DNA of 64,000 bases, from positions 124,001 to 188,000 of the forward strand of contig JBFWRK010000009.1 in NCBI GenBank assembly GCA_050248955.1, written 5' to 3'. The translations under genes and the position numbers were made by a program. Each line of letters starts with the position of its first letter. Position 1 is the stretch's first letter. Below, in pieces: positions 23,311 through 32,151 of this stretch. Below the pieces are notes generated by a model. The model made no database searches. It saw nothing but the letters and a program-made list of their open reading frames with translations, and was not told the DNA's origin. The stretch is from JBFWRK01 sp050248955. Lineage in GTDB: Bacteria > Actinomycetota > Acidimicrobiia > Acidimicrobiales > Ilumatobacteraceae.

Positions 23311-24045
23311 TCAGGATTCGAACAGCGGTGTCCCGATGCGCACGACGTCGACCCGGCAGTCGACGTCGGTGAGCTCGACCGGGGCGGTCACGACGATCGG
23401 CACGGGATCGGCCGGCCGCACGTCTTCGACGACCGACCGGCCGGACGCGACCACGCGCCCCGACGCGGGGTCGAGGAACTCGGCGACCACGGTGAACCGG
23501 TCGGTGTCGTCCGTGGTGTTCGTCAATCGCGTCTCGAACCGGGCGCTGCCGTCGACCACGACGCATGTCGCCTCGCCGAGCTCGAAGCTGCTCGCGGGAG
23601 CGACGCGCTCGAGGTGGTCGATCACGTCCTGCACGACCGTCACGAACACGATCGCGCCGATGACCGACAGCGCCAGCGCGATCGGCCCGAGGACGATCGC
23701 GGTGCGGGCGCGGCCGTCCACCGTCAGTCCGGCGCGACGGCACCGTCGCGCCGCGACCAGGCCGAAGACGAGAGCGAGCGCGCCGCACACGACGGCGACG
23801 TAGAAGACCACCATCAGCACGCCCGTGACCACGCCGACGATTCCGAGGATCATGCCTGCGGTCGCCAGCGCGCTGGAACGCTCCGCGGCCGGCGACGTCG
23901 CGACCACGGTCGTGCCCCACACCGGGCTCGTCGTGACATCGACGCTCCGGGTGCCGTCGTCTGCCACGTCGCCGGTCCACGTCACCCCGTTGAAGTAGCG
24001 CTGCTGATGCCGCCCGGTGGGGTCCGGATGCCACCCCACGTCCAT
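23311..24045 (-). CDS. DUF2510/DUF4190 membrane protein
   Basis: A 244-residue membrane protein with a DUF2510 module (GWHPDPTGRHQQRYFNGVTWTGDV, residues 4-27). A DUF4190-like helix pair follows (ALATAGMILGIVGVVTGVLMVVFYVAVVCGALALVFGLVAARR) with a short basic loop. A third helix (TAIVLGPIALALSVIGAIVFVTVV) leads to an extracytoplasmic beta-rich domain of about 100 residues (ASSFELGEATCVVVDGSARFETRLTNTT and beyond) with two cysteines. The last domain resembles the FxLyD-type domains seen in similar actinobacterial proteins, at low confidence. An AGGGAGG ribosome-binding site supports the ATG at 24045. Confidence 0.78.
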   Translation of the reverse strand: MDVGWHPDPTGRHQQRYFNGVTWTGDVADDGTRSVDVTTSPVWGTTVVATSPAAERSSALATAGMILGIVGVVTGVLMVVFYVAVVCGALALVFGLVAARRCRRAGLTVDGRARTAIVLGPIALALSVIGAIVFVTVVQDVIDHLERVAPASSFELGEATCVVVDGSARFETRLTNTTDDTDRFTVVAEFLDPASGRVVASGRSVVEDVRPADPVPIVVTAPVELTDVDCRVDVVRIGTPLFES

Positions 24046-24141
24046 CGTCGCCCACCTCCCTCGCCTGCTCGCTGCTGCTCCGGTCGACAGTACCGGCGTA
24101 CCCCGCCACGGCGTCGCTCCTGCGCGTTCGGCGGGCGATGT

Positions 24142-24147
24142 CAGAAT
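24142..24147 (+). promoter_or_regulatory. Putative -10 variant of the PhyH gene
   Basis: CAGAAT, 6 nt before the ATG at 24154; a CANNNT form of the hexamer seen before other starts. Confidence 0.3.
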
Positions 24148-24153
24148 CCGGTC

Positions 24154-25002
24154 ATGGCACAGCTCCAGACCTTGCCGGGGTCCACCGACGTCGCGCCCGT
24201 GCTGAGCGCGCTCGACCAGGACGGCGCGGTCGTCGTCCACGACCTGCTCGACGGCGACGTGCTCGACCGGTTCCGCACGGACATGATCCGCCATGCGTCC
24301 GTGCACCGCGTCGGCACCTCGGCCCCGTCGGAGAGCATCCGATCGTTCTGGGGTGAGCGCACGATCCGCTTCACGCGGCTGGCGGCGCGCAGCGCGGCGT
24401 TCGAGAGCATCCTGACGAACCCGCTGCTGCTCGCCGTGGCGGATGCGCTGCTCCTCGACTCGTGTGCCGACTACTGGATGAACACCGGGCAGATGATGGT
24501 CATCGGCCCCGGGCAGTCGGCACAGACGCTCCATCGCGATGCGGACAACTGGCGTTCGATGAACCGGCCGGACGTCGAGGTGACGGTCAGCTGCATGTTC
24601 GCGGTGTCCCCGTTCACCGCCGAGGTCGGCGGCACGAGGGTCGTCCCGGGTAGCCACAGGTGGGAGGACTTCGGGCGCAGGGCCCGCTCGGACGAGGTCG
24701 TCGCCGCCGAGATGCCTGCCGGCGGAGGGCTGATCTACACGGGGAGGGTGCTGCACGGCGGCGGCGCGAACATCACGTCCGACCAATGGCGCTACGGCAT
24801 GCACCTCTCCTACGTGCTCGGCTGGCTCGTGCCCGAGGAAGCAGCACCGCTCGGCGCGGGGTGGGACGACGTCCGCCACATGTCGCCGCGGGCTCGCCGG
24901 CTGCTCGGCTGGAACTGCTACGACAGCTCCGCGCTTGACGCCGTGCGGCTGTGGACCGTGGACTACGAGGATGTGCCGGTCGGGCTGGGCTACGAGTCCT
25001 GA
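24154..25002 (+). CDS. Phytanoyl-CoA dioxygenase (PhyH) family protein
   Basis: A 282-residue Fe(II)/2-oxoglutarate oxygenase of the PhyH family, which hydroxylates diverse small molecules and lipids. The iron triad is visible: His and Asp in SAQTLHRDADNW (H-x-D) and the distal His in YTGRVLHGGGANIT. The jelly-roll segment VEVTVSCMFAVSPFTAEVGGTRVVPGSHRW supports the fold, and PGSH is typical. Its last 13 bases overlap the end of the Rieske oxygenase gene on the other strand. The physiological substrate is unknown. Confidence 0.86.
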   Translation: MAQLQTLPGSTDVAPVLSALDQDGAVVVHDLLDGDVLDRFRTDMIRHASVHRVGTSAPSESIRSFWGERTIRFTRLAARSAAFESILTNPLLLAVADALLLDSCADYWMNTGQMMVIGPGQSAQTLHRDADNWRSMNRPDVEVTVSCMFAVSPFTAEVGGTRVVPGSHRWEDFGRRARSDEVVAAEMPAGGGLIYTGRVLHGGGANITSDQWRYGMHLSYVLGWLVPEEAAPLGAGWDDVRHMSPRARRLLGWNCYDSSALDAVRLWTVDYEDVPVGLGYES

Positions 25003-26099
25003 AGCGGGCCGCGCTCGATCAAGTACCGGCGCTTCATGTCGGCGACGAGGCGGTCCTTGGAGCTGAGCGCGCCGCCGGCGAACGAGCGCGAGCCGACGCC
25101 GCGCTGCACCATCTCGCAGACCTCGTAGTCCTGGCGGGCGACGAGCTCGTTGAAGTCGACGACGTCGCTCGGTTCGAAGTCCGGCGCGGCGATCGTTTCG
25201 GGGGCGAAGAGGTACTCGCCGACGACGGTCGTGTGCGCCGGTCCCCGCGGGTGCAGCGTCGTGACCACCACGCAGGTGCCGGTCACGTCGATGAACATGT
25301 TCGGGAAGACCGTGGCGCCGAAGTACGAGCCGGCGTCCTGCTCGGGCATCGCCGGGAGCAGCGGCAGCGCCGACCGTCCGGTGAGGCTGAAGCTGGTCGA
25401 ACCTGGGACCAGATCCACGCCGCCGTCCCTGCGCCGCGCGTCGATCACGTCGCCCGAGCGGTACGTCGGGACGATGTCGACGAGCTCGGGATGAACCCGC
25501 GGGCAGTGGAGGCACTCCAGGTAGTTGTCGATGAGGATCTTCCAGTTCGCGGCGACGTCGGACACCGTGCGCCAGCCGACCCGGAGCGCGCCGAGCCCGT
25601 ACTTCGCGAACCGCATCGGCGGGTCGTCCTGGTCGGAGAGCCAATCGAGCAACGGTGGCGGCGACGGTGCGAGGCTCACGAACGCGAAGCCCTCCCACTC
25701 GTCGACTGCGATCGACCAGAGCGACAGCGCTCCGCGGTCGAGCTCGTCGGCGCTGACGTTCGGGGTCGCGATCAGCCGTCCGTCGAGCGCGTACGACCAC
25801 GCGTGGTACGGACAGGTGATCGAGCCCTTCGCTCCGGGCCCGCTCTGCTCGCACAGCCGGGCACCACGATGTCGGCAGACGTTCGCATGGGCGTGGAGCG
25901 CGCCGTCACGGTCGCGCACGACCAGCACGCTCTCGCCGGCGACGTCGACGACGAGGCGGTCGCCGGCGGCGATCGGATCAGAGCGACCGACGAAGTACCA
26001 GCCGCGGTGGAAGATGCGCTCGCGCTCGAGGTCGAAGACCTCCTGGGAGGTGTAGTCGCGACCGGGCAGCGTCGTCGCGGTGGGGTCGATCGCCTGCAT
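24990..26099 (-). CDS. Rieske-type aromatic-ring-hydroxylating oxygenase, alpha subunit
   Basis: A 369-residue terminal oxygenase component. The Rieske [2Fe-2S] ligands are CRHRGARLC and CPYHAW (C-x-H ... C-x2-H). The mononuclear-iron region follows: NWKILIDNYLECLHCPRVHPEL contains the conserved Asn-Tyr-x-Glu-Cys-x-His-Cys-x-x-x-His. The last ligand, an acidic residue, lies in the C-terminal third (NELVARQDYEVCEMVQRG). Related proteins demethylate or hydroxylate quaternary amines and aromatics. No reductase or beta subunit is adjacent. ATG 26099 is chosen over an in-frame ATG at 26117, because TACGCT sits 6 nt upstream and a palindrome overlaps the -35 region. Confidence 0.9.
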   Translation of the reverse strand: MQAIDPTATTLPGRDYTSQEVFDLERERIFHRGWYFVGRSDPIAAGDRLVVDVAGESVLVVRDRDGALHAHANVCRHRGARLCEQSGPGAKGSITCPYHAWSYALDGRLIATPNVSADELDRGALSLWSIAVDEWEGFAFVSLAPSPPPLLDWLSDQDDPPMRFAKYGLGALRVGWRTVSDVAANWKILIDNYLECLHCPRVHPELVDIVPTYRSGDVIDARRRDGGVDLVPGSTSFSLTGRSALPLLPAMPEQDAGSYFGATVFPNMFIDVTGTCVVVTTLHPRGPAHTTVVGEYLFAPETIAAPDFEPSDVVDFNELVARQDYEVCEMVQRGVGSRSFAGGALSSKDRLVADMKRRYLIERGPLQDS

Positions 26100-26105
26100 C
26101 GCGGA

Positions 26106-26111
26106 AGCGTA
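26106..26111 (-). promoter_or_regulatory. Putative leaderless -10 element of the Rieske oxygenase gene
   Basis: TACGCT on the minus strand, 6 nt before the ATG at 26099. Confidence 0.45.
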
Positions 26112-26121
26112 CCTCAATCCG

Positions 26122-26139
26122 ACTGACTGATCAGTCAGT
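26122..26139. promoter_or_regulatory. Perfect 18-bp palindrome, probable TetR-type operator
   Basis: ACTGACTGATCAGTCAGT is fully palindromic. It covers the expected -35 region of the Rieske oxygenase promoter in the intergenic space shared with the divergent phosphatase. The form (TGACTGATCAGTCA) is typical of TetR-family operators. The regulator could be the TetR gene at 29551-30189, but that is a guess. Confidence 0.65.
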
Positions 26140-26195
26140 TACCGAAGGACACGCAGTCTTGCCGATCGGACCGGACGCGGAGTCCGACTCGGCCG

Positions 26196-26201
26196 TACCA
26201 T
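26196..26201 (+). promoter_or_regulatory. Putative leaderless -10 element of the phosphatase at 26210
   Basis: TACCAT, 8 nt before the ATG. Confidence 0.4.
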
Positions 26202-26209
26202 CGGGCGCG

Positions 26210-26887
26210 ATGGAAATCGTGTTGATCCGCCACGGCGAACCCGAGTGGGTGCTCGATGGCTTGAACGTCGACAACCCGCCGCTCACGACCCGGGGCCACC
26301 GTCAGGCCGAGGCGATGGCGGAGTACCTGCGCGGCGAAGAGTTCGACGAGGTGTTCTGCTCACCGTTGGTCCGGGCTCGCCAGACCGCCGCACCGTTGTT
26401 CGCGGCGATGGGGCGGCACGAGACCATCGATCCCTGGCTCGAGGAGATCCGCAACCCGATCTGGCACGGCACTCCCCAGGAGAAGGCGGACGAGGCGTAC
26501 CGGCAGGATCGGGCACGCCCAGCGGAGCAGCGGTGGCTCGGGCTCACCGGGGGAGAGCCGGTGAGCGACTTCGTCGAGCGGATCCGTCTGGGTGCGACGC
26601 TGTTCCTGTCGGAACGCAGTGTCGTGCGGACCGAGCAGACGCTGCCCGTGTGGAAGATCGGCGATCCCGACAGGCGGATCGCACTCGTCGCCCACGCCGG
26701 GACGAACTCCGTCGTGATCTGCCATCTCCTCGGGCTCGAGCCGACGCCGTGGGAGTGGGAGCGGTTCGTCATCGGTCACGCGTCGGTGAGTCGGCTGGAG
26801 TCGCTGGAGCTCGGCGACGGCCACACCTTCAGCCTCTCGCGGCTGTCCGACGAGCAACACCTCGCCGCCGAGGACCGCACCCGCTGA
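26210..26887 (+). CDS. Histidine phosphatase family protein
   Basis: A 225-residue member of the phosphoglycerate-mutase-like histidine phosphatases. The phosphorylated histidine sits in the first motif IVLIRHGEPEW (RHGE). SPLVRARQTAAPLF follows, and the second catalytic His is in ALVAHAGTNSVV. The insert WHGTPQEKADEAYRQDRARPAEQRW is longer than in minimal members. The acidic proton donor is probably in EEIRNP. The substrate is unknown. Its start is divergent from the Rieske oxygenase, so the palindrome at 26122-26139 may also act on it. Confidence 0.87.
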   Translation: MEIVLIRHGEPEWVLDGLNVDNPPLTTRGHRQAEAMAEYLRGEEFDEVFCSPLVRARQTAAPLFAAMGRHETIDPWLEEIRNPIWHGTPQEKADEAYRQDRARPAEQRWLGLTGGEPVSDFVERIRLGATLFLSERSVVRTEQTLPVWKIGDPDRRIALVAHAGTNSVVICHLLGLEPTPWEWERFVIGHASVSRLESLELGDGHTFSLSRLSDEQHLAAEDRTR

Positions 26888-26930
26888 ACCAGCCTCGCGG
26901 GGCCCACTGCTCCTGAGACGGACTGCTGCT

Positions 26931-26961
26931 GTCACCGCCGACCGCTCGGAGCGGCGGTGAC
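26931..26961. terminator. Hairpin terminator after the phosphatase gene
   Basis: GTCACCGCCG (26931-26940) pairs perfectly with CGGCGGTGAC (26952-26961) around an 11-nt loop, 44 bp past the stop codon and just before the aldehyde dehydrogenase promoter. Confidence 0.55.
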
Positions 26962-26971
26962 GCCGGGCAGT

Positions 26972-26977
26972 TACCGT
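26972..26977 (+). promoter_or_regulatory. Putative leaderless -10 element of the aldehyde dehydrogenase
   Basis: TACCGT, 7 nt before the ATG at 26985. Confidence 0.45.
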
Positions 26978-26984
26978 CTCGGGC

Positions 26985-28436
26985 ATGGCTGAGGCGCTGC
27001 AGATGTTCATCGACGGTGAATGGGTCGACGCGGTCGAGGGCGAGGTCTTCGAGACCCACGACCCGGCGACGGGCGAGGAACTGGCGACGGTGCCCGCCGC
27101 TGACGCGGCTGACGTCGACCGGGCAGTGCGCGCCGCTCGCCGTGCCTTCGACGACGGTACGTGGGGCGCGTCGGTGTCAGAGCGGGAGCGGGCCCGCGTG
27201 ATGTTCCGCATGGCCGCGCTCGTGCGCGAGCGCCGCGACGACCTGGCCGTGCTCGAGGTGCGCGACTGCGGCAAGCCGCTCGCCGACGCCCGGGCGGACA
27301 TCGACGAGGTCGCGTTCATGCTCGAGTACTACGCGGGTTGGGCGACGAAGATCAGCGGCGACATCCCGCCCGTCGGACCGGATGCGATGAGCCTGGTCGT
27401 GAAGGATCCGGTCGGGGTCTGCGGTCTGATCGTGCCCTGGAACTACCCGATGCTCATGGCGACCCAGAAGGTCGCGCCCGCACTCGCTGCCGGGTGCACG
27501 GTCGTGCTCAAGCCGGCCGAGCAGACCCCGCTCACCGCGCTCGAGCTCGCCCGCATCGGGGCCGAGGCCGGTCTGCCGCCCGGCGTGCTGAACGTCGTCA
27601 CCGGGTTCGGACCCGACGCCGGCGCGCCGCTGCTCGTCCATCCCGGCGTCGACAAGATCTCGTTCACCGGCTCGAAGGAGATCGGCAAGCAGATCATGCG
27701 CACGTGCGCCGACCAGCTGAAACGGGTGACCCTCGAGCTCGGCGGCAAGAGCCCGAACATCCTGTTCGCCGATGCCGCGCTCGGCGCCGCAGTGCCCGGC
27801 ACCTGCAACGGCGTCTTCGGCAACCAGGGCGAGGTCTGCTCCGCCGGCAGCCGGGTCTTCGTCGAGGCCGGCATCTACGACGAGACGCTCGCCGCGATGT
27901 GCGAGCTCGCCGGCGGCATCCGGCTCGGCTCCGGGCTCGACCCGGACACGACGATGGGCCCGCTCGTCTCCGCAAAGCAGCGCGATCGCGTCCAGGGCTA
28001 CGTCGGCGCGGGCCGCGACGAGGGTGCCACCATCGCCTTCGAGGGACGAGCGCCGTCAGATCCGGCGCTCGCGAGGGGCTACTTCGTGCCGCCCGTGATC
28101 TTCGAGGCGCGCTCGAACGACCTGCGCATCTCCCGCGAGGAGATCTTCGGTCCCGTGATGACCGTGCTCCCGTTCCACGACCTGGACGAGGTCGTGCGGC
28201 TCGCGAACGACACCGAGTACGGCCTCGCTGCAGCGATCTGGACCCGTGACATCACCAGGGCGCTGACCACTGCGAGGGCGCTGCGCGCCGGCGTCGTCTG
28301 GATCAACGACTCCCAGCCGGCGCCTACCGAGTCCCTGTGGGGCGGCTTCAAGCAGAGCGGGATCGGTCGCGAGCTCGGTCCCTATGCACTCGACGCCTAC
28401 CTCGAGTCGAAGCAGATCTACATCAACCTCTCCTGA
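26985..28436 (+). CDS. NAD(P)-dependent aldehyde dehydrogenase
   Basis: A 483-residue aldehyde dehydrogenase of the betaine-aldehyde/phenylacetaldehyde dehydrogenase-like group, oxidising an aldehyde to its acid. Motifs in order: GLIVPWNYPMLMATQKVAPALAAG with catalytic Asn, and KPAEQTPLTALELA. The cofactor loop is FTGSKEIGKQI, the general base is Glu in LELGGKSPNI, and the nucleophile Cys is in NQGEVCSAGSRVFV. The C-terminal EEIFGPVMTVLPF is also present. The length is normal. It is followed closely by a methyltransferase with its own promoter. The substrate is not evident. Confidence 0.93.
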   Translation: MAEALQMFIDGEWVDAVEGEVFETHDPATGEELATVPAADAADVDRAVRAARRAFDDGTWGASVSERERARVMFRMAALVRERRDDLAVLEVRDCGKPLADARADIDEVAFMLEYYAGWATKISGDIPPVGPDAMSLVVKDPVGVCGLIVPWNYPMLMATQKVAPALAAGCTVVLKPAEQTPLTALELARIGAEAGLPPGVLNVVTGFGPDAGAPLLVHPGVDKISFTGSKEIGKQIMRTCADQLKRVTLELGGKSPNILFADAALGAAVPGTCNGVFGNQGEVCSAGSRVFVEAGIYDETLAAMCELAGGIRLGSGLDPDTTMGPLVSAKQRDRVQGYVGAGRDEGATIAFEGRAPSDPALARGYFVPPVIFEARSNDLRISREEIFGPVMTVLPFHDLDEVVRLANDTEYGLAAAIWTRDITRALTTARALRAGVVWINDSQPAPTESLWGGFKQSGIGRELGPYALDAYLESKQIYINLS

Positions 28437-28443
28437 CGGGCGC

Positions 28444-28449
28444 TACCGT
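28444..28449 (+). promoter_or_regulatory. Putative leaderless -10 element of the methyltransferase
   Basis: TACCGT, 6 nt before the ATG at 28456 and only 8 bp after the preceding stop codon. Confidence 0.45.
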
Positions 28450-28455
28450 CCGGAG

Positions 28456-29532
28456 ATGTCGTCGTCACCTGATCCGGATCGGCTGAAGCTCTTCTCGTTC
28501 GCCGTCTTCACGAAGCTCGAAGGCGCGGTGACCTCCGGCATGATCCATCTCGGCGACCGGCTCGGCCTGTACGCCGCGATGCGTGAGGCCGGCGAGCCGC
28601 TGACGACCGACGAGCTCGCCGGGCGCACCGGACTCGCCGAGCGCTGGGTGCGCGAGTGGGCGTACAACCAGGCTGCGGCGAAGCTGATCGACGTCGACGC
28701 CGAGGAGCGCTTCTCGCTCAGCCCGGAGGCGGCTGCCGTGCTCGCCAGCCCCGACCATCCGGCGTACGGCATGGGCATGTTCCACCGGTTGCCGCAGACG
28801 ATGCGGACGCTCGACGAGATGCCCGAGAGCTTCAGAACGGGGCTCGGGCACGACTACGACAGCCACGGGCCGGAGGGCGCCGTCGGCATCGAACGCAGCT
28901 TCGAGCCGTGGAACCGCGCCTTCCTCGTGCCGCTCGTGCTGCCCGCGCTGGAGGGTGTCGTCGACAAGCTGTCTGCGGGCGCGACGGTCGCCGACATCGG
29001 CTGTGGCGCGGGGAGCGCAGTGCTGCTGATGGCCGAGGCGTTTCCGGCGAGCCGCTTCTACGGCTACGACATCTCGCGCTACGCGCTGGCGCGGGCGGAG
29101 ACGAAGAAGCAGGAGGCCGCAGCAGGGAACGTGTGGTTCCATGACCCGCGCGACGAGCCGCTGCCGACCGACGGCAGCGTCGACCTGGTCACGACGTTCG
29201 ACTGCATCCACGACATGACGCACCCGGAGCAGATGATGGCCGCGATCAGGTCGGCGATCGCCGAGGACGGCACGTGGCTGCTCGTCGACATCAAGGCTCG
29301 GGACAGCTTCGCCGAGAACGTGCTGAAGAACCCGATGGCGCCGCTGATGTACGGCATCAGCGTGCTGTCGTGCATGTCGTCGGCGTTGTCCGCGCCGGAC
29401 GGTGCCGGTCTCGGCACGCTGGGGCTGCCCGAACGCAGAGCGCGGGCGATGGCGTCGGCCGCCGGGTTCACCCGGTTCCGCAAGCTCGACGTCGAGCATG
29501 CGGTGAACGCGTTCTACGAGGTCCGACCCTGA
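28456..29532 (+). CDS. Class I SAM-dependent methyltransferase (Rv2258c-like)
   Basis: A 358-residue methyltransferase. An N-terminal winged-helix dimerisation domain (FTKLEGAVTSGMIHLGDRLGLYAAMREAGEPLTTDELAGRTGLAERWVREWAYNQ) resembles those of O-methyltransferases and mycobacterial Rv2258c. The Rossmann domain starts at VADIGCGAGSAVLLMAEAFPASRFYGYDIS (motif I and the acidic ribose ligand). DLVTTFDCIHDMTHPEQMM (motif IV region) and DGTWLLVDIKARDSF follow. The acceptor is unknown; family members methylate small molecules. It meets the TetR gene tail to tail. Confidence 0.87.
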   Translation: MSSSPDPDRLKLFSFAVFTKLEGAVTSGMIHLGDRLGLYAAMREAGEPLTTDELAGRTGLAERWVREWAYNQAAAKLIDVDAEERFSLSPEAAAVLASPDHPAYGMGMFHRLPQTMRTLDEMPESFRTGLGHDYDSHGPEGAVGIERSFEPWNRAFLVPLVLPALEGVVDKLSAGATVADIGCGAGSAVLLMAEAFPASRFYGYDISRYALARAETKKQEAAAGNVWFHDPRDEPLPTDGSVDLVTTFDCIHDMTHPEQMMAAIRSAIAEDGTWLLVDIKARDSFAENVLKNPMAPLMYGISVLSCMSSALSAPDGAGLGTLGLPERRARAMASAAGFTRFRKLDVEHAVNAFYEVRP

Positions 29533-29550
29533 CGCGGGCCGGGTCGCAGA

Positions 29551-30189
29551 TCACGCCGGCCGGGGGCCCTTGCGCTTCAGGTTCCGTGCGGAGAAGGCGT
29601 CGGCGGGCAGGCCGAGCTCGCTGATCGCGACGATGCGCACGTGGGCGACGAGCTGCTCGCGGGTGATCACACCGTCGTGCACCGTCAGCTGGATGCCGAG
29701 GCCGTCGAGGAGCGCGGCGAGGCGCCATGCCGAGCTGGCCGGATCGGCGCACACGAAATCGCCGGTCGCGACGCCGTTGCGCAGCACTCGCTCGATCAGC
29801 CCGGTCGACTCGACGTCGAGCTCCTGGCTGATCGCCCGCATCGCCGGGTTGCGCAACGCCTCGCCCCAGGAGTCGATCCACATCAGCCAGTCGTAGTCGT
29901 CCTGCCCCGGGGTGTAGTTCTGCAGCACCCTGTCCAGCTGGGCGACGGCGTTGGGCGCTGCGGCGAGGTCCTCCTCGAGGCTCGCCATCTCCTGGCGGGC
30001 GGCGTGCTTGAACGCCTCGGCGAGGAGCTGCTCCTTCGAGTCGAAGTGGTAGTGGATCAGGCCGGTCGACACGCCGAGCTTCTGCGCGACGTCGGCGATC
30101 CGCGTTGCCGCGAACCCGCGCTCGATGACCACCTGACAGGTGACCTCGAGGATCTCGGTTCGACGCTCCTCGACCGTTGTTCGCTTCAC
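29551..30189 (-). CDS. TetR family transcriptional regulator
   Basis: A 212-residue repressor-type protein. The N-terminal TetR helix-turn-helix is RRTEILEVTCQVVIERGFAATRIADVAQKLGVSTGLIHYHFDSKEQLLAEAF. The C-terminal ligand and dimer domain (WIDSWGEALRNPAMRAISQELDVESTGLIERVL...) resembles the BetI-like TetR_C group. It follows the inositol-phosphate synthase gene on the same strand after 84 bp and has TAGCGT 9 nt before its GTG. Its targets are unknown; the 18-bp palindrome at 26122-26139 has the right form for this family. Confidence 0.88.
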   Translation of the reverse strand: MKRTTVEERRTEILEVTCQVVIERGFAATRIADVAQKLGVSTGLIHYHFDSKEQLLAEAFKHAARQEMASLEEDLAAAPNAVAQLDRVLQNYTPGQDDYDWLMWIDSWGEALRNPAMRAISQELDVESTGLIERVLRNGVATGDFVCADPASSAWRLAALLDGLGIQLTVHDGVITREQLVAHVRIVAISELGLPADAFSARNLKRKGPRPA

Positions 30190-30198
30190 CGTGCCCGG

Positions 30199-30204
30199 AC
30201 GCTA
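30199..30204 (-). promoter_or_regulatory. Putative leaderless -10 element of the TetR gene
   Basis: TAGCGT on the minus strand, 9 nt before the GTG at 30189. Confidence 0.35.
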
Positions 30205-30273
30205 TCCACTTGTGCAGCGTCAGACGCGCGCCACGGGCACGCGCCGAGGGAAGCGCAGCGACGAGCCCGTCAT

Positions 30274-31596
<1,323 letters not shown>

Positions 31597-31626
31597 CGGG
31601 GTCCCTTCGAGAACGTGCCCGAGGAA

Positions 31627-31632
31627 CGCTAT
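31627..31632 (-). promoter_or_regulatory. Putative -10 element of the inositol-phosphate synthase gene (leadered)
   Basis: TAGCGT on the minus strand about 30 nt before the ATG, leaving a leader of roughly 20 nt. Confidence 0.35.
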
Positions 31633-31663
31633 CGCTGACCCGTCTCCGCCGAGTAGCTGCGCA

Positions 31664-31669
31664 GTATGG
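31664..31669 (+). promoter_or_regulatory. Putative -10 element of the PNPOx-like gene (leadered)
   Basis: TATGGT, about 44 nt before the ATG at 31714. The leader holds a G-rich stretch just upstream of a short ATG-AGA-TGA frame. Confidence 0.3.
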
Positions 31670-31713
31670 TGCGCTCGTCAAACGGATGAGTCGGGGCCCG
31701 GGGGGGACATGAG

Positions 31714-32151
31714 ATGACGTTGGACGAGATCAAGGCCGAGTGTCGGCGGTTGTCGCCGTGGGCGCACCTCGCGACCGTCGGCCCCGATGGTGCGCCTGAC
31801 GTGGCGCCGGTGCACCCGTGCTGGGAGGGCGATGTCCTCTGGGTGATGGTCGGCACCGGCGCGGTGAAGGTCCGCAACATCGCCGCCAACCCCAGGGTCG
31901 CGCTGCACTGGCAGGTGACGGAGGTCGGCGACGGTGTCGAGCTGTGGGGCCGAGCAGAGCTCCACGACGACGTGGAGACCAAGCGGCGGCTGTGGACCGG
32001 TGTGTTCGACTACGACTTGAACCTGTTCTCGCCGGGCGGTCCGGACGACTCGCCCGGCACGGGCTTCCTCGCGATCCACCCCGAGCGGGCGCTCGTCCTG
32101 AAGCAGTACGGCATGGGCGGCTCGTCCCGGTGGCGGGTGGCCGACGCGTGA
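31714..32151 (+). CDS. Pyridoxamine 5'-phosphate oxidase-like (split beta-barrel) protein
   Basis: A 145-residue flavin or F420-binding split-barrel protein. The order LSPWAHLATVGPDGAPDVAPVHPCWEGDVLWVMVGTGAVKVRNIAANPRVALHWQV is the characteristic barrel. The TG-x-KV-x-N-I-x-x-NP segment resembles FDOR-type F420/FMN binders. A true PNPOx would be longer, so pyridoxal metabolism is unlikely. The GTG of the next gene, an SDR, overlaps its TGA, suggesting a shared job. A preceding ATG at 31709 meets a stop after two codons, so 31714 is the start. Confidence 0.83.
   Translation: MTLDEIKAECRRLSPWAHLATVGPDGAPDVAPVHPCWEGDVLWVMVGTGAVKVRNIAANPRVALHWQVTEVGDGVELWGRAELHDDVETKRRLWTGVFDYDLNLFSPGGPDDSPGTGFLAIHPERALVLKQYGMGGSSRWRVADA

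Noticed and set aside
23152..25002. 616-codon version of the PhyH gene
   Set aside because: The extra N-terminal part overlaps the SDR and DUF2510 genes and is charged low-complexity sequence; ATG 24154 starts the conserved region.
23311..25854. Single 847-codon protein covering the DUF2510 gene and more
   Set aside because: Only the last 244 codons look like protein. The rest is the antisense of PhyH and the Rieske gene.
31714..32151. True pyridoxamine 5'-phosphate oxidase (pdxH)
   Set aside because: The protein is too short and resembles F420/FMN split-barrel proteins rather than PdxH.
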